Shown here: piece after piece, positions 32,971 through 42,460 of the stretch
How positions within the stretch are numbered: position 1 is the stretch's first letter
Layout: every line of letters starts with the position of its first letter
NCBI RefSeq assembly: GCF_002917105.1
Contig: NZ_PQFZ01000014.1
Location: forward strand, 1 to 64,000
DNA length: 64,000 nt
Origin: Allobosea psychrotolerans
GTDB lineage: Bacteria > Pseudomonadota > Alphaproteobacteria > Rhizobiales > Beijerinckiaceae
Reading direction: 5' to 3'
The notes under the pieces: generated by a model
Told to the model about the DNA's origin: nothing
The model's database searches: none
What the model saw: only the letters and a program-made list of their open reading frames with translations
Position numbers and translations under genes: made by a program

Positions 32971-35478
32971 TCAGAAGCGCGTGCCGCCCGAAAAGCGGAA
33001 GGCCTGGATCTTGTCGCCACCATATTTGATGCCGGTCGTCGGGTCGCGCCAACCGTCATCCTTCGTCAGCGCATAGGCGTAGTCGAAGCGGATGGGACCG
33101 AGCGGCGACTGCCAGAGCAGGCTCACGCCGATCGACGAGCGAATGACGTTGTTGTCGCGGACGCAGGCGATGTTGGATTGATAGCTCGAGCTCGTCGAGA
33201 CCTTGTACTGCCTGGCATCCGAGCCGGTCGGGCAGCCTGTATAGCTCGCGCTCGTGATCGTCTTCGAACCGCCGTCATAATTGAACAGCGTGCCGGCATC
33301 GGCGAAGATCGCGCCGCGCAGGCCGACATCGCGCGGCAGGCCCGGCAATGGGAACTGCATTTCGAGCGTGCCGCCGACATAGGTCGTGCCGCCGAGCGCG
33401 CTGCCTGTCAGCACATCGCGTGGGCCGATACCGGTGGAGGAGAAGCCGCGCACCAGATTCGACCCCATGGAATAGTGGTCGATCATGCGCAGATCGCCGC
33501 TGGTCGCCTGGACATGGCCGCCCTGGAACCGCACGAAGCCGACGACATCGTCGAAGAGCTCACGGTAGTAGCGCGCATCCGCCGCGACGCGCAGGAATTT
33601 CGAATCGCCGCCGAGGCCGGCATATTCGGGTTTCAGTTCGGCAACGAAGCCGTTGCGCGGTTTCTGGATGTTGTCGAGTGAGTTGTAGTTCAGGTTCAGG
33701 CCGATCAGGGAGGTGATGGTCGAGCCTTGCGCCTCCTTGACCGCGACCGACGCCTCGCCATTGGTGAGGCAGTTATAGGTCGAGCTTTCCGCAGTTGCGC
33801 CGGTTGTCCCCGGCGTCGTTCCCGTGATCGCGTTCGTACAGTCGTTGTAGGGATAATCCGTCGAGTTCGGGACCTTGATCTCGGTCGTATAGAGCGAATA
33901 GCGCGGCGTGATCGAGAACTCCTCCGTGATCGGAAGGGTGAAGCGCAACTGCCCGCCGGTCACGCGGCTCGAATAGCGGCTGGTGCTGTAATAATCGTTG
34001 TATTTCGAGAACAGGTCGAACCCGGCTGCGACGCGATGGCCGAGGAAATAGGGCTCGGTGAAGGAGAAATCGACGCCCTGGGTGCGCTGGCCAAGTGTGC
34101 CGGCGATGCGCACGAACTGGCCACGGCCGAGGAAGTTCGCTTCCGACAGCGAGACCTCGCCGATGACGCCGTCTGAGGTCGAATAGCCGCCGCTGACCGA
34201 GAACGAGCCAGTCGCCTTGTCCTCGACATCGATATTGACGATGACGCGGTCAGGGGTCGAGCCCGGTTCGTTAGTGATACGGACCTTGCTGAAGAAGCCG
34301 AGATTGTTGAGACGCCGCTCGGCCCGGTCGACCAGCACCTTGTTGTAGGCGTCGCCCTCGCTGAGATCGAGTTCGCGGCGCACGACATAGTCGCGCGTAC
34401 GGGTGTTGCCGCGCACATTGATGCGCTCGACATAGACGCGCGGCCCCTCATCGACGACATAGGTGATGCCGATGAGATGGCCGGCAGCGTCGCGGTCGCC
34501 GCGCGGGCGGACCTGCGCGAAGGCATGGCCACGACGCGACACCTCCATCGTCAGGGCCAGCAACGACTTCTCGACCGCTTCGGCGTTGTAGGTGTCGCCG
34601 GAGGACGTCGCGACGATGCGCTGCAGGGCCGCAGGGTCGACGTCGCGCAGGCTGGAATCGACCGCGACATTGCCGACGCGGTATTTCGGCCCCTCCTCGA
34701 CCGCGATGTCGATGATCCAGCCGCCTTGCGCCTCGTCGAAATGGGCCTTGTTCGAGACGATCTGGAAATCGGCGTAGCCGTTCTTCAGATAGTAGCGGCG
34801 GATGATTTCGAGGTCGGAGGTGATCCGGTCCGCCTCATAGACGTCCGAGGTCTTGATGAAGCTGAGGAAGTTCGACTCAGTCGAGGTCATCAGGTCGCGC
34901 AGGCGACCCGACGAATAGACGCTGTTGCCGCTGAAATTGATCGATTTGATGCCGGTCTTACCTGCTTCGGAGATCGTGAAGACCACATCCGAGCGCCCAT
35001 TCGACAAGGTGTTGATGCGCCCGCTGACCGAGGCCAGGCCGTAGCCGGCGCGGCGATAGGCGTCCTTCAGCCGCTGAACGTCGGCATCGATCAGCGCCCG
35101 GCTCAGCGGGCCGTTGGCCTTGGACTGGATCTGCTGCAGCAGAACATCGCTCTTCAGCCGGCGATTGCCCTCGAAGGCGACGCGGTTGACCGCCTCGTTC
35201 TCGCGCACGGCGATGACGATCTGCGAACCGCGCCGGCTGACCTGGACGCTGGAGAACAGGCCGCTCGCGACCAGCTTCTGTCGAATCTGCTCGGGCGTTC
35301 CGGCCTCGGGGTCGCTGGCATAACCCCGGATCGTCTCCGCATCGACGGTCCTGTTGCCCTGCACGACCACGGATTGTGCGAGCGCGGCACCGCTGCTGAG
35401 GACCAGCAGGAACATGGCAAGCCCGGCCGACAGAGAGAGCCACGCCTTGAAAGCCCGGCTCGGGGAGATCCACGTCAT
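32971..35478 (-). CDS. BamA-family outer membrane protein assembly factor (paralogue)
   Basis: An 835-residue Omp85 protein. A signal peptide ends near SSGAALAQS, followed by five POTRA repeats (first VVVQGNRTVDAETIRGYASD; last VERINVRGNTRTRDYVVRRE). A 16-strand barrel follows, with the VRGF loop-6 motif (NLVRGFSSTGIGPRD) and a terminal phenylalanine in FSGGTRF. The length suits BamA. The usual alphaproteobacterial neighbours (rseP before, lpxD/fabZ after) are missing: it sits alone between decayed genes and pepT. It may be a second BamA, or the only copy relocated. Confidence 0.9.
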   Translation of the reverse strand: MTWISPSRAFKAWLSLSAGLAMFLLVLSSGAALAQSVVVQGNRTVDAETIRGYASDPEAGTPEQIRQKLVASGLFSSVQVSRRGSQIVIAVRENEAVNRVAFEGNRRLKSDVLLQQIQSKANGPLSRALIDADVQRLKDAYRRAGYGLASVSGRINTLSNGRSDVVFTISEAGKTGIKSINFSGNSVYSSGRLRDLMTSTESNFLSFIKTSDVYEADRITSDLEIIRRYYLKNGYADFQIVSNKAHFDEAQGGWIIDIAVEEGPKYRVGNVAVDSSLRDVDPAALQRIVATSSGDTYNAEAVEKSLLALTMEVSRRGHAFAQVRPRGDRDAAGHLIGITYVVDEGPRVYVERINVRGNTRTRDYVVRRELDLSEGDAYNKVLVDRAERRLNNLGFFSKVRITNEPGSTPDRVIVNIDVEDKATGSFSVSGGYSTSDGVIGEVSLSEANFLGRGQFVRIAGTLGQRTQGVDFSFTEPYFLGHRVAAGFDLFSKYNDYYSTSRYSSRVTGGQLRFTLPITEEFSITPRYSLYTTEIKVPNSTDYPYNDCTNAITGTTPGTTGATAESSTYNCLTNGEASVAVKEAQGSTITSLIGLNLNYNSLDNIQKPRNGFVAELKPEYAGLGGDSKFLRVAADARYYRELFDDVVGFVRFQGGHVQATSGDLRMIDHYSMGSNLVRGFSSTGIGPRDVLTGSALGGTTYVGGTLEMQFPLPGLPRDVGLRGAIFADAGTLFNYDGGSKTITSASYTGCPTGSDARQYKVSTSSSYQSNIACVRDNNVIRSSIGVSLLWQSPLGPIRFDYAYALTKDDGWRDPTTGIKYGGDKIQAFRFSGGTRF

Positions 35479-35822
35479 TCTATCGCCTATCGCATTACCG
35501 GTTACGCCGGCAGCAGGCTAATCAGCGACTAAAGGCGAAGAATCGACGAGATTGATTCCAATTGCTTCCAACCATTTCGCGCGGTGTCTGAACGACTTCG
35601 CCGCGCCTTATTTTCGAAGGGCGGCAACGGTTGATTTCAAGATCCGCACATAAGTCTGGAATGAATTTCAAAAAAATGCCGCAATAATGCGGCGACATCA
35701 GCAGAAGATCTGCCTTCTACGGATTATCCGCTTGCCATCGATGAGACTTTTGGCAACACAGCCTTCACCCTGAGGAACACGCAGGCAGCCCTGTCGCACT
35801 CGCCCCCACGTCCTAGAGGCCG
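35479..35822. other. intergenic region between bamA-like and pepT genes
   Basis: This 344-base stretch contains a pepT terminator at 35670-35693 and, nearer 35479, an AT-richer segment that should hold the bamA-like promoter. I see no gene and no strong promoter hexamers. Confidence 0.5.
35670..35693 (-). terminator. rho-independent terminator of pepT
   Basis: On the minus strand a GCCGCA/TGCGGC stem with a four-base loop (35678-35693) is followed after one base by seven thymines (35670-35676). It lies about 130 bases past the pepT stop and points in the pepT direction. Confidence 0.75.
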
Positions 35823-37070
35823 TTAGACCTTGCCAGCCCGCGCCAGCGGCTGCGCCGCCAAGCTGCAGATCATCCGCGCGACCTCGAAGGACTTCTCGAA
35901 GGCCGGGACGGGCAGGAACTCGAAGCGCGAATGGAAATTATAGGCCCCGGTGAAGAAGTTAGGGGTCGGCAGCCCCTTGGCGGAGAGCGCCGCGCCATCC
36001 GTCCCGCCCCGCATCGGAATCAGCTTCGGCTCGATCCGCAGCGCCGCCAGCGCCGCGAAGAGCAGGTCGATCGAGCGGCGGTCATCGCCCAGGCTGTCAT
36101 GGATATTGCTGTAGGTGTCGCTCACCTGGCAATCGACGCGACCTTTCGGATATTGCGCAGCGATCAGCGCCGCAACTTCGCCAAGGCGCGCCTTGCGCCG
36201 CTCGAACGAGGCTTTGTCGAAGTCGCGGATCATCACCCGCAACCGCGCCTCGCTGACATTGGCGACGATGTCGTGGAACCAGATATAGCCTTCGCGGCCC
36301 TCGGTGTGCTCGGGCGTCTGCGCGCGGTCGAACTGGCTGATGAAGTCGTGCGCCATCAGCAGCGGGTTGACCAGGACATTCTTCGCCGACATCGGGTGGG
36401 CGCTGACGCCGGTGAAGACAAGGTCGGCGGCCGCGGCGTTGAAGTTCTCGATCACGACCTCGCCGAGTTCGCAGCAATCGATCGTATAGGCGAAATCGCA
36501 GTCGAACCGGGCGAGGTCGAGGGCCTTGGCGCCGCGCAGGCCGATCTCCTCGTCCGGAACGAAGGCGACCAGGATGTCGCCATGCGCGTCCTCGGGGCGC
36601 AGATTGGCAAGCAGCGTCATGATCACCGCGATCGCGGCCTTGTTGTCGGCTCCCAGCACGCTCGTGCCATCACTCGCGATGATATCCGCGCCGGCCCAGG
36701 GGCGGATCTCGGGATGCTCCGCCACGCGCAGCCAGATGTCCTCTTGCCGGTTCAGGCAGAGATCCTCGCCCTCGAAGCGCAGGATCTGCGGGCGGATTAT
36801 TGGCGAAAGGCCGGAATCGACCGTGTCGACATGCGCGATGAAGCCTATCCTCGGCGCGCCCGGCCGCGTGCCCGGCTTTAGCGCCGTGACGGTAGCATGA
36901 TCGTCGATGATGACCTTCTCGAGCCCGAGCGCGCGCAATTCCTCCGCCAGCAAGGCGGCCATACGCTGCTGGCCCGGCGTGCTCGGCAAGGCCGTGGATT
37001 TGGCGTCGCTCTGACTCTCCACCGCCAGATAGCGGAAGAACCGCTCGATCAGTTGCGCGCGAATGCTCAT
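35823..37070 (-). CDS. pepT: peptidase T (tripeptide aminopeptidase)
   Basis: Zinc M20 peptidase of 415 residues that releases N-terminal residues from tripeptides in the cytoplasm. Metal and catalytic residues are visible: His80 and Asp82 in IAHVDTV, Asp142 in LGADNKAA, the Glu174-Glu175 pair in VPDEEIG, Asp in YTIDCCELG, and the C-terminal His in NFFTGAYNFHSRFEF. MRGGTDGAALS is the PepT signature. No signal peptide is present. It is transcribed alone, with its own terminator, and is divergent from the FAD oxidoreductase gene. Confidence 0.95.
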   Translation of the reverse strand: MSIRAQLIERFFRYLAVESQSDAKSTALPSTPGQQRMAALLAEELRALGLEKVIIDDHATVTALKPGTRPGAPRIGFIAHVDTVDSGLSPIIRPQILRFEGEDLCLNRQEDIWLRVAEHPEIRPWAGADIIASDGTSVLGADNKAAIAVIMTLLANLRPEDAHGDILVAFVPDEEIGLRGAKALDLARFDCDFAYTIDCCELGEVVIENFNAAAADLVFTGVSAHPMSAKNVLVNPLLMAHDFISQFDRAQTPEHTEGREGYIWFHDIVANVSEARLRVMIRDFDKASFERRKARLGEVAALIAAQYPKGRVDCQVSDTYSNIHDSLGDDRRSIDLLFAALAALRIEPKLIPMRGGTDGAALSAKGLPTPNFFTGAYNFHSRFEFLPVPAFEKSFEVARMICSLAAQPLARAGKV

Positions 37071-37335
37071 CCTGCCTCCGTCCGGCCATCGAGGCGTTCT
37101 CCATCGCCTCCGTCACAACGACCCTACCGCAATGACGGGCACGAGACAGTGCCGGAAAGGCGGGCCGCGCCCTCGCTGGCCGCATCCGTCTCTCACCAAA
37201 GAGTGAGAACGGGATCGATACGAGAAGTCGGCGCCCACTTTTTTCGCATCCGGCTCTTGTGCGCCGCCGCCCCTTGACCTGCGTCATCACGCTCCATAGA
37301 AAGCTGTACCTTACATACAAGAGGGCGGTCGCGCG

Positions 37336-38748
37336 ATGCATGCGATGAACCAACCCCGTCGCGCGGAGGATGCGCTCGAGGATCTGAAGGCCGGGCTCGG
37401 GGCGCATACCGTCCTGACCGGGGCCGATGTCCCTGCGCGCAACTGCAACGATTGGAGCGCCCAGCTCCCTCGCCGGCCTTTGGCCGTCGTGCGACCGGTT
37501 GATGCAACAGGAGTGTCCCAGGCGGTCGCCGCATGCCGTGCGGCGGGCCTGCCTTTCGTGCCGCAGGGCGGCATGACCGGGCTCTGCGGCGGCGCCACGC
37601 CCGAGGCGGGCTGGGTCGCGATCTCGCTCGAGCGCATGAGCGGCATCGAGGAGATCGATACCGCCAGCGCCACGATGACGGTGAAGGCCGGCACGCCGCT
37701 GGAGGTGATCCAGAACGCGGCCGATGCCGCCGGCTTCCTCTTCCCGCTCGATCTCGGCTCGCGCGGCTCCTGCGCCATCGGCGGCAATCTCTCGACCAAT
37801 GCCGGCGGCAACAGGGTCATTCGCTATGGCATGACGCGCGACCTCGTACTCGGGCTCGAGGTCGTGCTCGCCGACGGCACGGTCGTCACCAATCTGAACA
37901 AGCTGCTCAAGAACAATGCCGGCTACGATCTGAAGCACCTCTTCATCGGCTCGGAGGGGACGCTCGGCATCATCACCCGCGTCGTGCTGCGGCTGTTCCC
38001 CAAGCCGCGCTCGACCATGGCCGCGCTCTGCGCGCTCTCAGACTACGACGCGGTGGTGACGCTGCTGGGCGAGGCGCGCAACGGCCTTGGCTCGAACCTC
38101 TCGGCCTTCGAAGTGATGTGGCCGGATTACTGGCAGGTCGTCACCGAGCGCGTCGGCGTACGCGCTCCGGTCGGAAGCGGCCATGGCTTCTATGTGCTGG
38201 TCGAGACGCATGGCTCGGACGAGGTGGCCGACAGCGCGCGCTTCCAGGCCTGGCTCGAAGGCATGATGGAGCACGGCGTCCTCGCTGACGCCGCCGTTGC
38301 CCAATCGCATGCCCAGACGCAGGCCTTCTGGGCGGTCCGCGATGCCTGCGCCGAATTCGGCCAGGTTCTGGGCCCGCATGTCTCCTACGATATCGGCCTC
38401 GTGGTGGCGCGCATGGACGCCTTCGCGACGCGCTGCAAGGCAGCGCTGAGCGCTGGCATCCCCGACTGCGAGAGCGTCTATTACGGCCATATCGGCGACG
38501 GAAACCTGCATCTCGTCGCCTGGGTGCCGGAGCTTGCCATCGAACAGCAGCCGAAGGCGGCGATGGACGCGATCATCTACGGTCTCGTCCGCGAACTCGG
38601 CGGCAGCATCTCGGCCGAACACGGCATCGGCACCCTGAAGAAGCCATGGCTCGGCCATGCCCGCAGCGAGCCGGAAATCGCTTTGATGCGGACGCTGAAG
38701 ACGGCGCTCGACCCCGACAATTTGCTCAATCCCGGCAAGGTGATCTGA
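37336..38748 (+). CDS. FAD-binding 2-hydroxyacid dehydrogenase (GlcD/D2HGDH family)
   Basis: A 470-residue flavoprotein of the VAO fold. The FAD-binding part has VPQGGMTGLCGGA, GSRGSCAIGGNLSTNAGG and HLFIGSEGTLGIIT. The C-terminal substrate/metal domain has YYGHIGDGNLH and AEHGIGTLKKPWLG. The family oxidises D-lactate, D-2-hydroxyglutarate, glycolate or related D-2-hydroxyacids. It begins a plus-strand operon: the TRAP permease starts two bases after its stop. Uptake and oxidation of the same hydroxyacid is the likely role. The C-terminus lacks a Cys-rich GlcF partner. Confidence 0.9.
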   Translation: MHAMNQPRRAEDALEDLKAGLGAHTVLTGADVPARNCNDWSAQLPRRPLAVVRPVDATGVSQAVAACRAAGLPFVPQGGMTGLCGGATPEAGWVAISLERMSGIEEIDTASATMTVKAGTPLEVIQNAADAAGFLFPLDLGSRGSCAIGGNLSTNAGGNRVIRYGMTRDLVLGLEVVLADGTVVTNLNKLLKNNAGYDLKHLFIGSEGTLGIITRVVLRLFPKPRSTMAALCALSDYDAVVTLLGEARNGLGSNLSAFEVMWPDYWQVVTERVGVRAPVGSGHGFYVLVETHGSDEVADSARFQAWLEGMMEHGVLADAAVAQSHAQTQAFWAVRDACAEFGQVLGPHVSYDIGLVVARMDAFATRCKAALSAGIPDCESVYYGHIGDGNLHLVAWVPELAIEQQPKAAMDAIIYGLVRELGGSISAEHGIGTLKKPWLGHARSEPEIALMRTLKTALDPDNLLNPGKVI

Positions 38749-38750
38749 CC

Positions 38751-39281
38751 ATGGCGCGTGGTTTCAAGCTCATCGAGGCGTTGCTGGCCGCGCTGCTGCT
38801 GGCCATGGTGGTGATGGTCTTCGGCAATGTCGTGCTGCGCTATGTCTTCAATTCCGGCATCGTCGTCTCGGAAGAGCTGTCGCGCTTCTGCTTCGTCTGG
38901 CTGACCTTCATCGGCGCGGTGCTGGCCATGCGCGACGGAAGCCATCTCGGCATGGACACCGTCGTGCGAGCCCTCTCGCGCCGCGGGCGGTTGATCTGCT
39001 TCGCCCTGAGCCAGGCCCTGATCCTGACCTGCTGCATCATGCTGTTCGAGGGCACCTGGGTCCAGCATGAGGTGAACTCGACCACGGCAGCGCCGGTAAC
39101 CGGGCTGCCGATGATCTGGGTCTATGGCGTGAGCTACGTCACCGCGCTCGGCATCGGCTTCCATGCCGCGGTCAAGCTCTGGCGCGTCGCCACCGGTGTG
39201 ATCCGGGACGATGAATTGATCGACGTCAGCGAGAGCGAAGAGATGCCCCATCCGCCCGTCGCCGGAGAACTGCGCCCGTGA
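38751..39281 (+). CDS. TRAP transporter small permease (DctQ-type)
   Basis: A 176-residue membrane protein with four transmembrane helices and the DctQ pattern NVVLRYVFNSGIVVSEELSR followed by FIGAVLAMRDGSHLGMD. The ATG at 38751 is chosen because it follows the oxidoreductase stop directly; upstream frame is non-coding in this phase. Its stop overlaps the next GTG (GTGA), so it is coupled to the large permease. Confidence 0.92.
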   Translation: MARGFKLIEALLAALLLAMVVMVFGNVVLRYVFNSGIVVSEELSRFCFVWLTFIGAVLAMRDGSHLGMDTVVRALSRRGRLICFALSQALILTCCIMLFEGTWVQHEVNSTTAAPVTGLPMIWVYGVSYVTALGIGFHAAVKLWRVATGVIRDDELIDVSESEEMPHPPVAGELRP

Positions 39282-40558
39282 CCGTCGTCGTCTTCACGAC
39301 CTCGCTGCTCGGCGCCATGGCGCTGGGCATGCCGATCGCCTTCGCGCTGCTGGTCTGCGCGGTCGCCCTCATGCTGATGCAGGGCAATATCGACACCGCC
39401 ATCCTGTCGCAGAAGCTGATCGAGGGCGCCGACAGCTTCCCGCTGCTGGCGATCCCCTTCTTCATGCTCGCCGGCGAATTGATGAACGCCGGCGGCATCT
39501 CCAGGCGCATCGTGGTCTTCGCGCTGACCTTCGTCGGCCATCTGCGCGGCGGGCTCGGTTTCGTCGCGATCTTCGCCTCCGTCGTCATGGCCGCAATCTC
39601 CGGCAGCGCGGCGGCAGACGCTGCGGCGATCGGCGCCTTGCTGATCCCGATGATGCGGCAGGCCGGCTACGACGTACCGCGCTCGGCGGGCCTGATCGCC
39701 GCCGGTGGCGTCATCGCACCGGTGATCCCGCCATCGATCGGATTGATCGTCTTCGGCGTCATCGCCAATGTCTCGATCGGCAAGCTCTTCCTCGCCGGCA
39801 TCGTGCCCGGCCTGATGATGGGCCTGGCGTTGATCATCGCCTGGTTGTGGGTCGCGCGGCGCGACAAGGTCACGGTTTTGCCCCGCCAGGATTGGGGCGC
39901 GCGAGCGCGCGCCGGCATCGACGGCATTTGGGCCCTCGTCATGCCGCTCGGCATCATCGGCGGGCTGAAATTCGGCGTCTTCACGCCGACGGAGGCCGGC
40001 GTCGCGGCTTGCGTCTATGCCTTCGTGATCGGCGCCTTCGTCTATCGCGAGCTGCCGCTGCGCCAGCTCTATCCGCTGCTGGTCGCCGCGGCCAAAAGCA
40101 CCTCGGTCGTGGTCTTCCTGATCGCGGCCGCCTTGATCTCGGCCTGGCTGATCACCTTGTCGGAGCTGCCCGAGCAGGTCGCGGCGATGCTCAGCCCCTT
40201 CATGGGCAACAAGATCCTGCTGATGTTCGTCATCATGGCGATCGTGGTCGTCGTCGGCACGGCGCTGGATTTCGCGCCGACGCTGATGATCCTGACCCCC
40301 GTGCTGATGCCGGTGATCAAGCAGGCGGGGATCGATCCCGTCTATTTCGGCGTGCTCTTCATCATGAACAACGCCATCGGCCTGATCACGCCGCCGGTCG
40401 GCATCGTGCTGAACGTGATGTGCGGCGTCGCCAACATTTCGATGAGCGAGTTGATGAAGGGGCTCTGGCCCTTCCTCTGGGCAGAGCTCGTCGTGCTGTT
40501 CCTGCTCGTTCTGTTTCCCGGGCTGGTGATGGTTCCGCTGGCCTGGTTGTCGCACTGA
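39278..40558 (+). CDS. TRAP transporter large permease (DctM-type)
   Basis: A 426-residue permease with about twelve hydrophobic segments. DctM family motifs are IPFFMLAGELMNAGG, SGSAAADAAAIGALLIPMM, VIPPSIGLIVFG and LITPPVGIVLNV. It starts at GTG 39278 inside the DctQ stop. With DctQ and the downstream DctP it forms a sodium-driven TRAP system for an organic acid. Confidence 0.95.
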   Translation: MTVVVFTTSLLGAMALGMPIAFALLVCAVALMLMQGNIDTAILSQKLIEGADSFPLLAIPFFMLAGELMNAGGISRRIVVFALTFVGHLRGGLGFVAIFASVVMAAISGSAAADAAAIGALLIPMMRQAGYDVPRSAGLIAAGGVIAPVIPPSIGLIVFGVIANVSIGKLFLAGIVPGLMMGLALIIAWLWVARRDKVTVLPRQDWGARARAGIDGIWALVMPLGIIGGLKFGVFTPTEAGVAACVYAFVIGAFVYRELPLRQLYPLLVAAAKSTSVVVFLIAAALISAWLITLSELPEQVAAMLSPFMGNKILLMFVIMAIVVVVGTALDFAPTLMILTPVLMPVIKQAGIDPVYFGVLFIMNNAIGLITPPVGIVLNVMCGVANISMSELMKGLWPFLWAELVVLFLLVLFPGLVMVPLAWLSH

Positions 40559-40582
40559 TTTCAAAAAGGGAGGATCAAGAAA

Positions 40583-41605
40583 ATGACGAAAAAATCGCTG
40601 CTTGTGAGCTTGCCCGCCGCACTTGCCGCCGTAGCCCTGGCTTGCGTCGCCGGTCCCGCTGCGGCCCAGTTCAAGGAGCGCAACATCCGCGTCTCCAACG
40701 GCGTCAGCAAGGAACACCCCATGGGCAACGGCCTGGCCGCCATGGGCGCCTGCACGCTGGCGAAATCCGGCGGCAAGCTGAAGATCCAGCCCTACTGGGA
40801 CGGAGCGCTCGGCAACGACCTCACCGCCACGCAGAGCGTGCGTACCGGCTCGCTCGACATGGTGCTGACCTCGACCGCGCCATTGACCGGCATCGTGCCG
40901 GCACTCGGCGTGTTCGACCTGCCGTTCCTCTTCAACGACGAGAAGGAGGCCGACCAGGTTCTCGACGGCAAGTCCGGAGCCTGGTTCTCGGACAAGCTGC
41001 CTGCCGTCGGCGTCATCAATCTCGCCTGGTGGGAGAACGGCTTCCGCTACACCACGAATTCGCGCCGGCCGATCACCAAGGCCGAGGATTTCCAGGGCGT
41101 GAAGATGCGGGTGATGCAGAACACCATCTTCATCGACACCTTCAAGGAGCTCGGCAGCAATGCCGTGCCGCTGGCCTTCTCGGAGGTCTATTCGGCGCTG
41201 GAGACCAAGACGGTCGACGGGCAGGAAAACCCCTACAACAACATCGAGAACATGAAGTTCTACGAGGTCCAGAAATACCTCACGCTGACCAAGCACGCCT
41301 ACAGCCCGACCTTGGTGCTGTTCTCCAGGAAGATCTGGGACACGCTCTCGCCGGCTGAGCAAGGCGTGCTGAAGGAATGCGCCATCGTCGGCCAGGCCGA
41401 GCAGCGCAAGGTCAACCGCGAGAAATCCGATCTGAGCCTGGCCAATCTCAAGGCGGCAGGCATGCAGGTCAACGAGATCTCGCCCGAGGAAACCACGAGG
41501 CTGCGCGACAAGCTCAAGGTCATCTACGAGCGCAACGCCGCCTCGATCGGGCAGGAGGCGCTCGATCTCGTCCTCGGAGATCTCAAGCGCATTCGCGGAA
41601 GCTGA
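40583..41605 (+). CDS. TRAP transporter substrate-binding protein (DctP-type)
   Basis: A 340-residue periplasmic protein. The signal peptide ends at AGPAAAQF. The mature part has GVSKEHPMGNGL, the ligand arginine in MRVMQNTIFID, and the DctP signature AFSEVYSALETKTVDGQENP (canonical ETYTALQTGAIDGQENP). It follows a GGGAGGA site and comes third in the hydroxyacid operon, so it should bind the substrate of the adjacent FAD enzyme. The gene ends just before a large hairpin. Confidence 0.93.
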   Translation: MTKKSLLVSLPAALAAVALACVAGPAAAQFKERNIRVSNGVSKEHPMGNGLAAMGACTLAKSGGKLKIQPYWDGALGNDLTATQSVRTGSLDMVLTSTAPLTGIVPALGVFDLPFLFNDEKEADQVLDGKSGAWFSDKLPAVGVINLAWWENGFRYTTNSRRPITKAEDFQGVKMRVMQNTIFIDTFKELGSNAVPLAFSEVYSALETKTVDGQENPYNNIENMKFYEVQKYLTLTKHAYSPTLVLFSRKIWDTLSPAEQGVLKECAIVGQAEQRKVNREKSDLSLANLKAAGMQVNEISPEETTRLRDKLKVIYERNAASIGQEALDLVLGDLKRIRGS

Positions 41606-41686
41606 ATTTCGGCCCTCGCAATCTCGGGAGCGGCTTACGGATCGCGGCCGGCCCGGCCATGCGTTCCCGCGCAAATCTGTTACTGA

Positions 41687-41719
41687 GAATGCCCGAAGCC
41701 TCCCCGGCTTCGGGCATTC
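41687..41719 (+). terminator. large hairpin after the TRAP operon
   Basis: Perfect 14-base arms (GAATGCCCGAAGCC at 41687-41700 and its complement at 41706-41719) enclose a TCCCC loop. No T-run follows; the downstream sequence is CT-rich. It lies 81 bases past the DctP stop and 48 bases before the GntR gene, so it is either a terminator without a classical U-tract or a processing/stabilising structure. Confidence 0.6.
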
Positions 41720-41767
41720 CCGCTCCGCTTCCTCTCGCCCTCCTCACGAGGCGAAACCAACCTCGCC

Positions 41768-42430
41768 ATGCTGTCACTGAAGCTCCAGCCCACGAAGTCA
41801 TTGGCGCAGAAGGCGGTCGCGCGTCTCCGCCAGGCGATCATCGAAGGCGAGCTGCCGCTCGGGGCCTTCATCGCCGAGGAGATGCTGGCGCAGTCCTTCG
41901 GCGTCAGCCGGACACCGGTGCGCGAAGCGCTCAACCAGCTTCAGTTGCAGGGCCTGGTGGTGATCAAGCCGCAGGTCGGCAGCTTCGTCTTCAGCCCCGA
42001 TGCCGAGGACATCGCCACGATCTGCCAGTTCCGGATCATCCTCGAGCCCAAGGCGGCCGAACTCGCCTATCACCACGACCGCGACAGGACCGTCGCCGAG
42101 ATCGAGGCGGCGATCGCCGGCATGGAACAGGCGCTGAAGGCCAGGGACAATGTCGCCTATGGCCGTGCCGACACGGCCCTGCACGAGGCCTTCTTCAACC
42201 ATTGCGGCAATCGCTATCTGCAGGAATCCTACCGGCTCGTGGCCGGGCGCGTCGCGGCGCTGCGGACCAATCTGAGTTCGCCCATCGACGTCCAGACGCC
42301 GCGCTCCTTCGAGGAGCATCGCGCCATCCTCGGCTTCTTCCAGGCCGGCGACTTCGCCGGCTTCACCAGCCTGATGACCGCGCATATCGCCAATTCCGGC
42401 CAGACCTATGCGAAGGCGCTCCTGGTCTGA
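41768..42430 (+). CDS. GntR-family regulator with FCD domain, TRAP-associated
   Basis: A 220-residue regulator. The winged helix is at about 10-75 (EGELPLGAFIAEEMLAQSFG, then VSRTPVREALNQLQLQGLVV). The FCD domain has the metal-site type residues in ALHEAFFNHCGN and EEHRAILGFFQAGDFAGFTS. It is downstream of the hydroxyacid TRAP operon on the same strand and is the natural candidate for its control. No site of the ATTGT-NN-ACAAT type is present in this block. Confidence 0.9.
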   Translation: MLSLKLQPTKSLAQKAVARLRQAIIEGELPLGAFIAEEMLAQSFGVSRTPVREALNQLQLQGLVVIKPQVGSFVFSPDAEDIATICQFRIILEPKAAELAYHHDRDRTVAEIEAAIAGMEQALKARDNVAYGRADTALHEAFFNHCGNRYLQESYRLVAGRVAALRTNLSSPIDVQTPRSFEEHRAILGFFQAGDFAGFTSLMTAHIANSGQTYAKALLV

Positions 42431-42460
42431 GGGGGTGAGCCTTCGCCCATCGCTCAACCG

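Noticed and set aside
39134-41674. An 846-codon minus-strand open frame opposite the TRAP genes
   Set aside because: Antisense of three well-conserved TRAP genes. The composition (long runs of D, H, Q, R) is typical of antisense shadow frames in GC-rich DNA.
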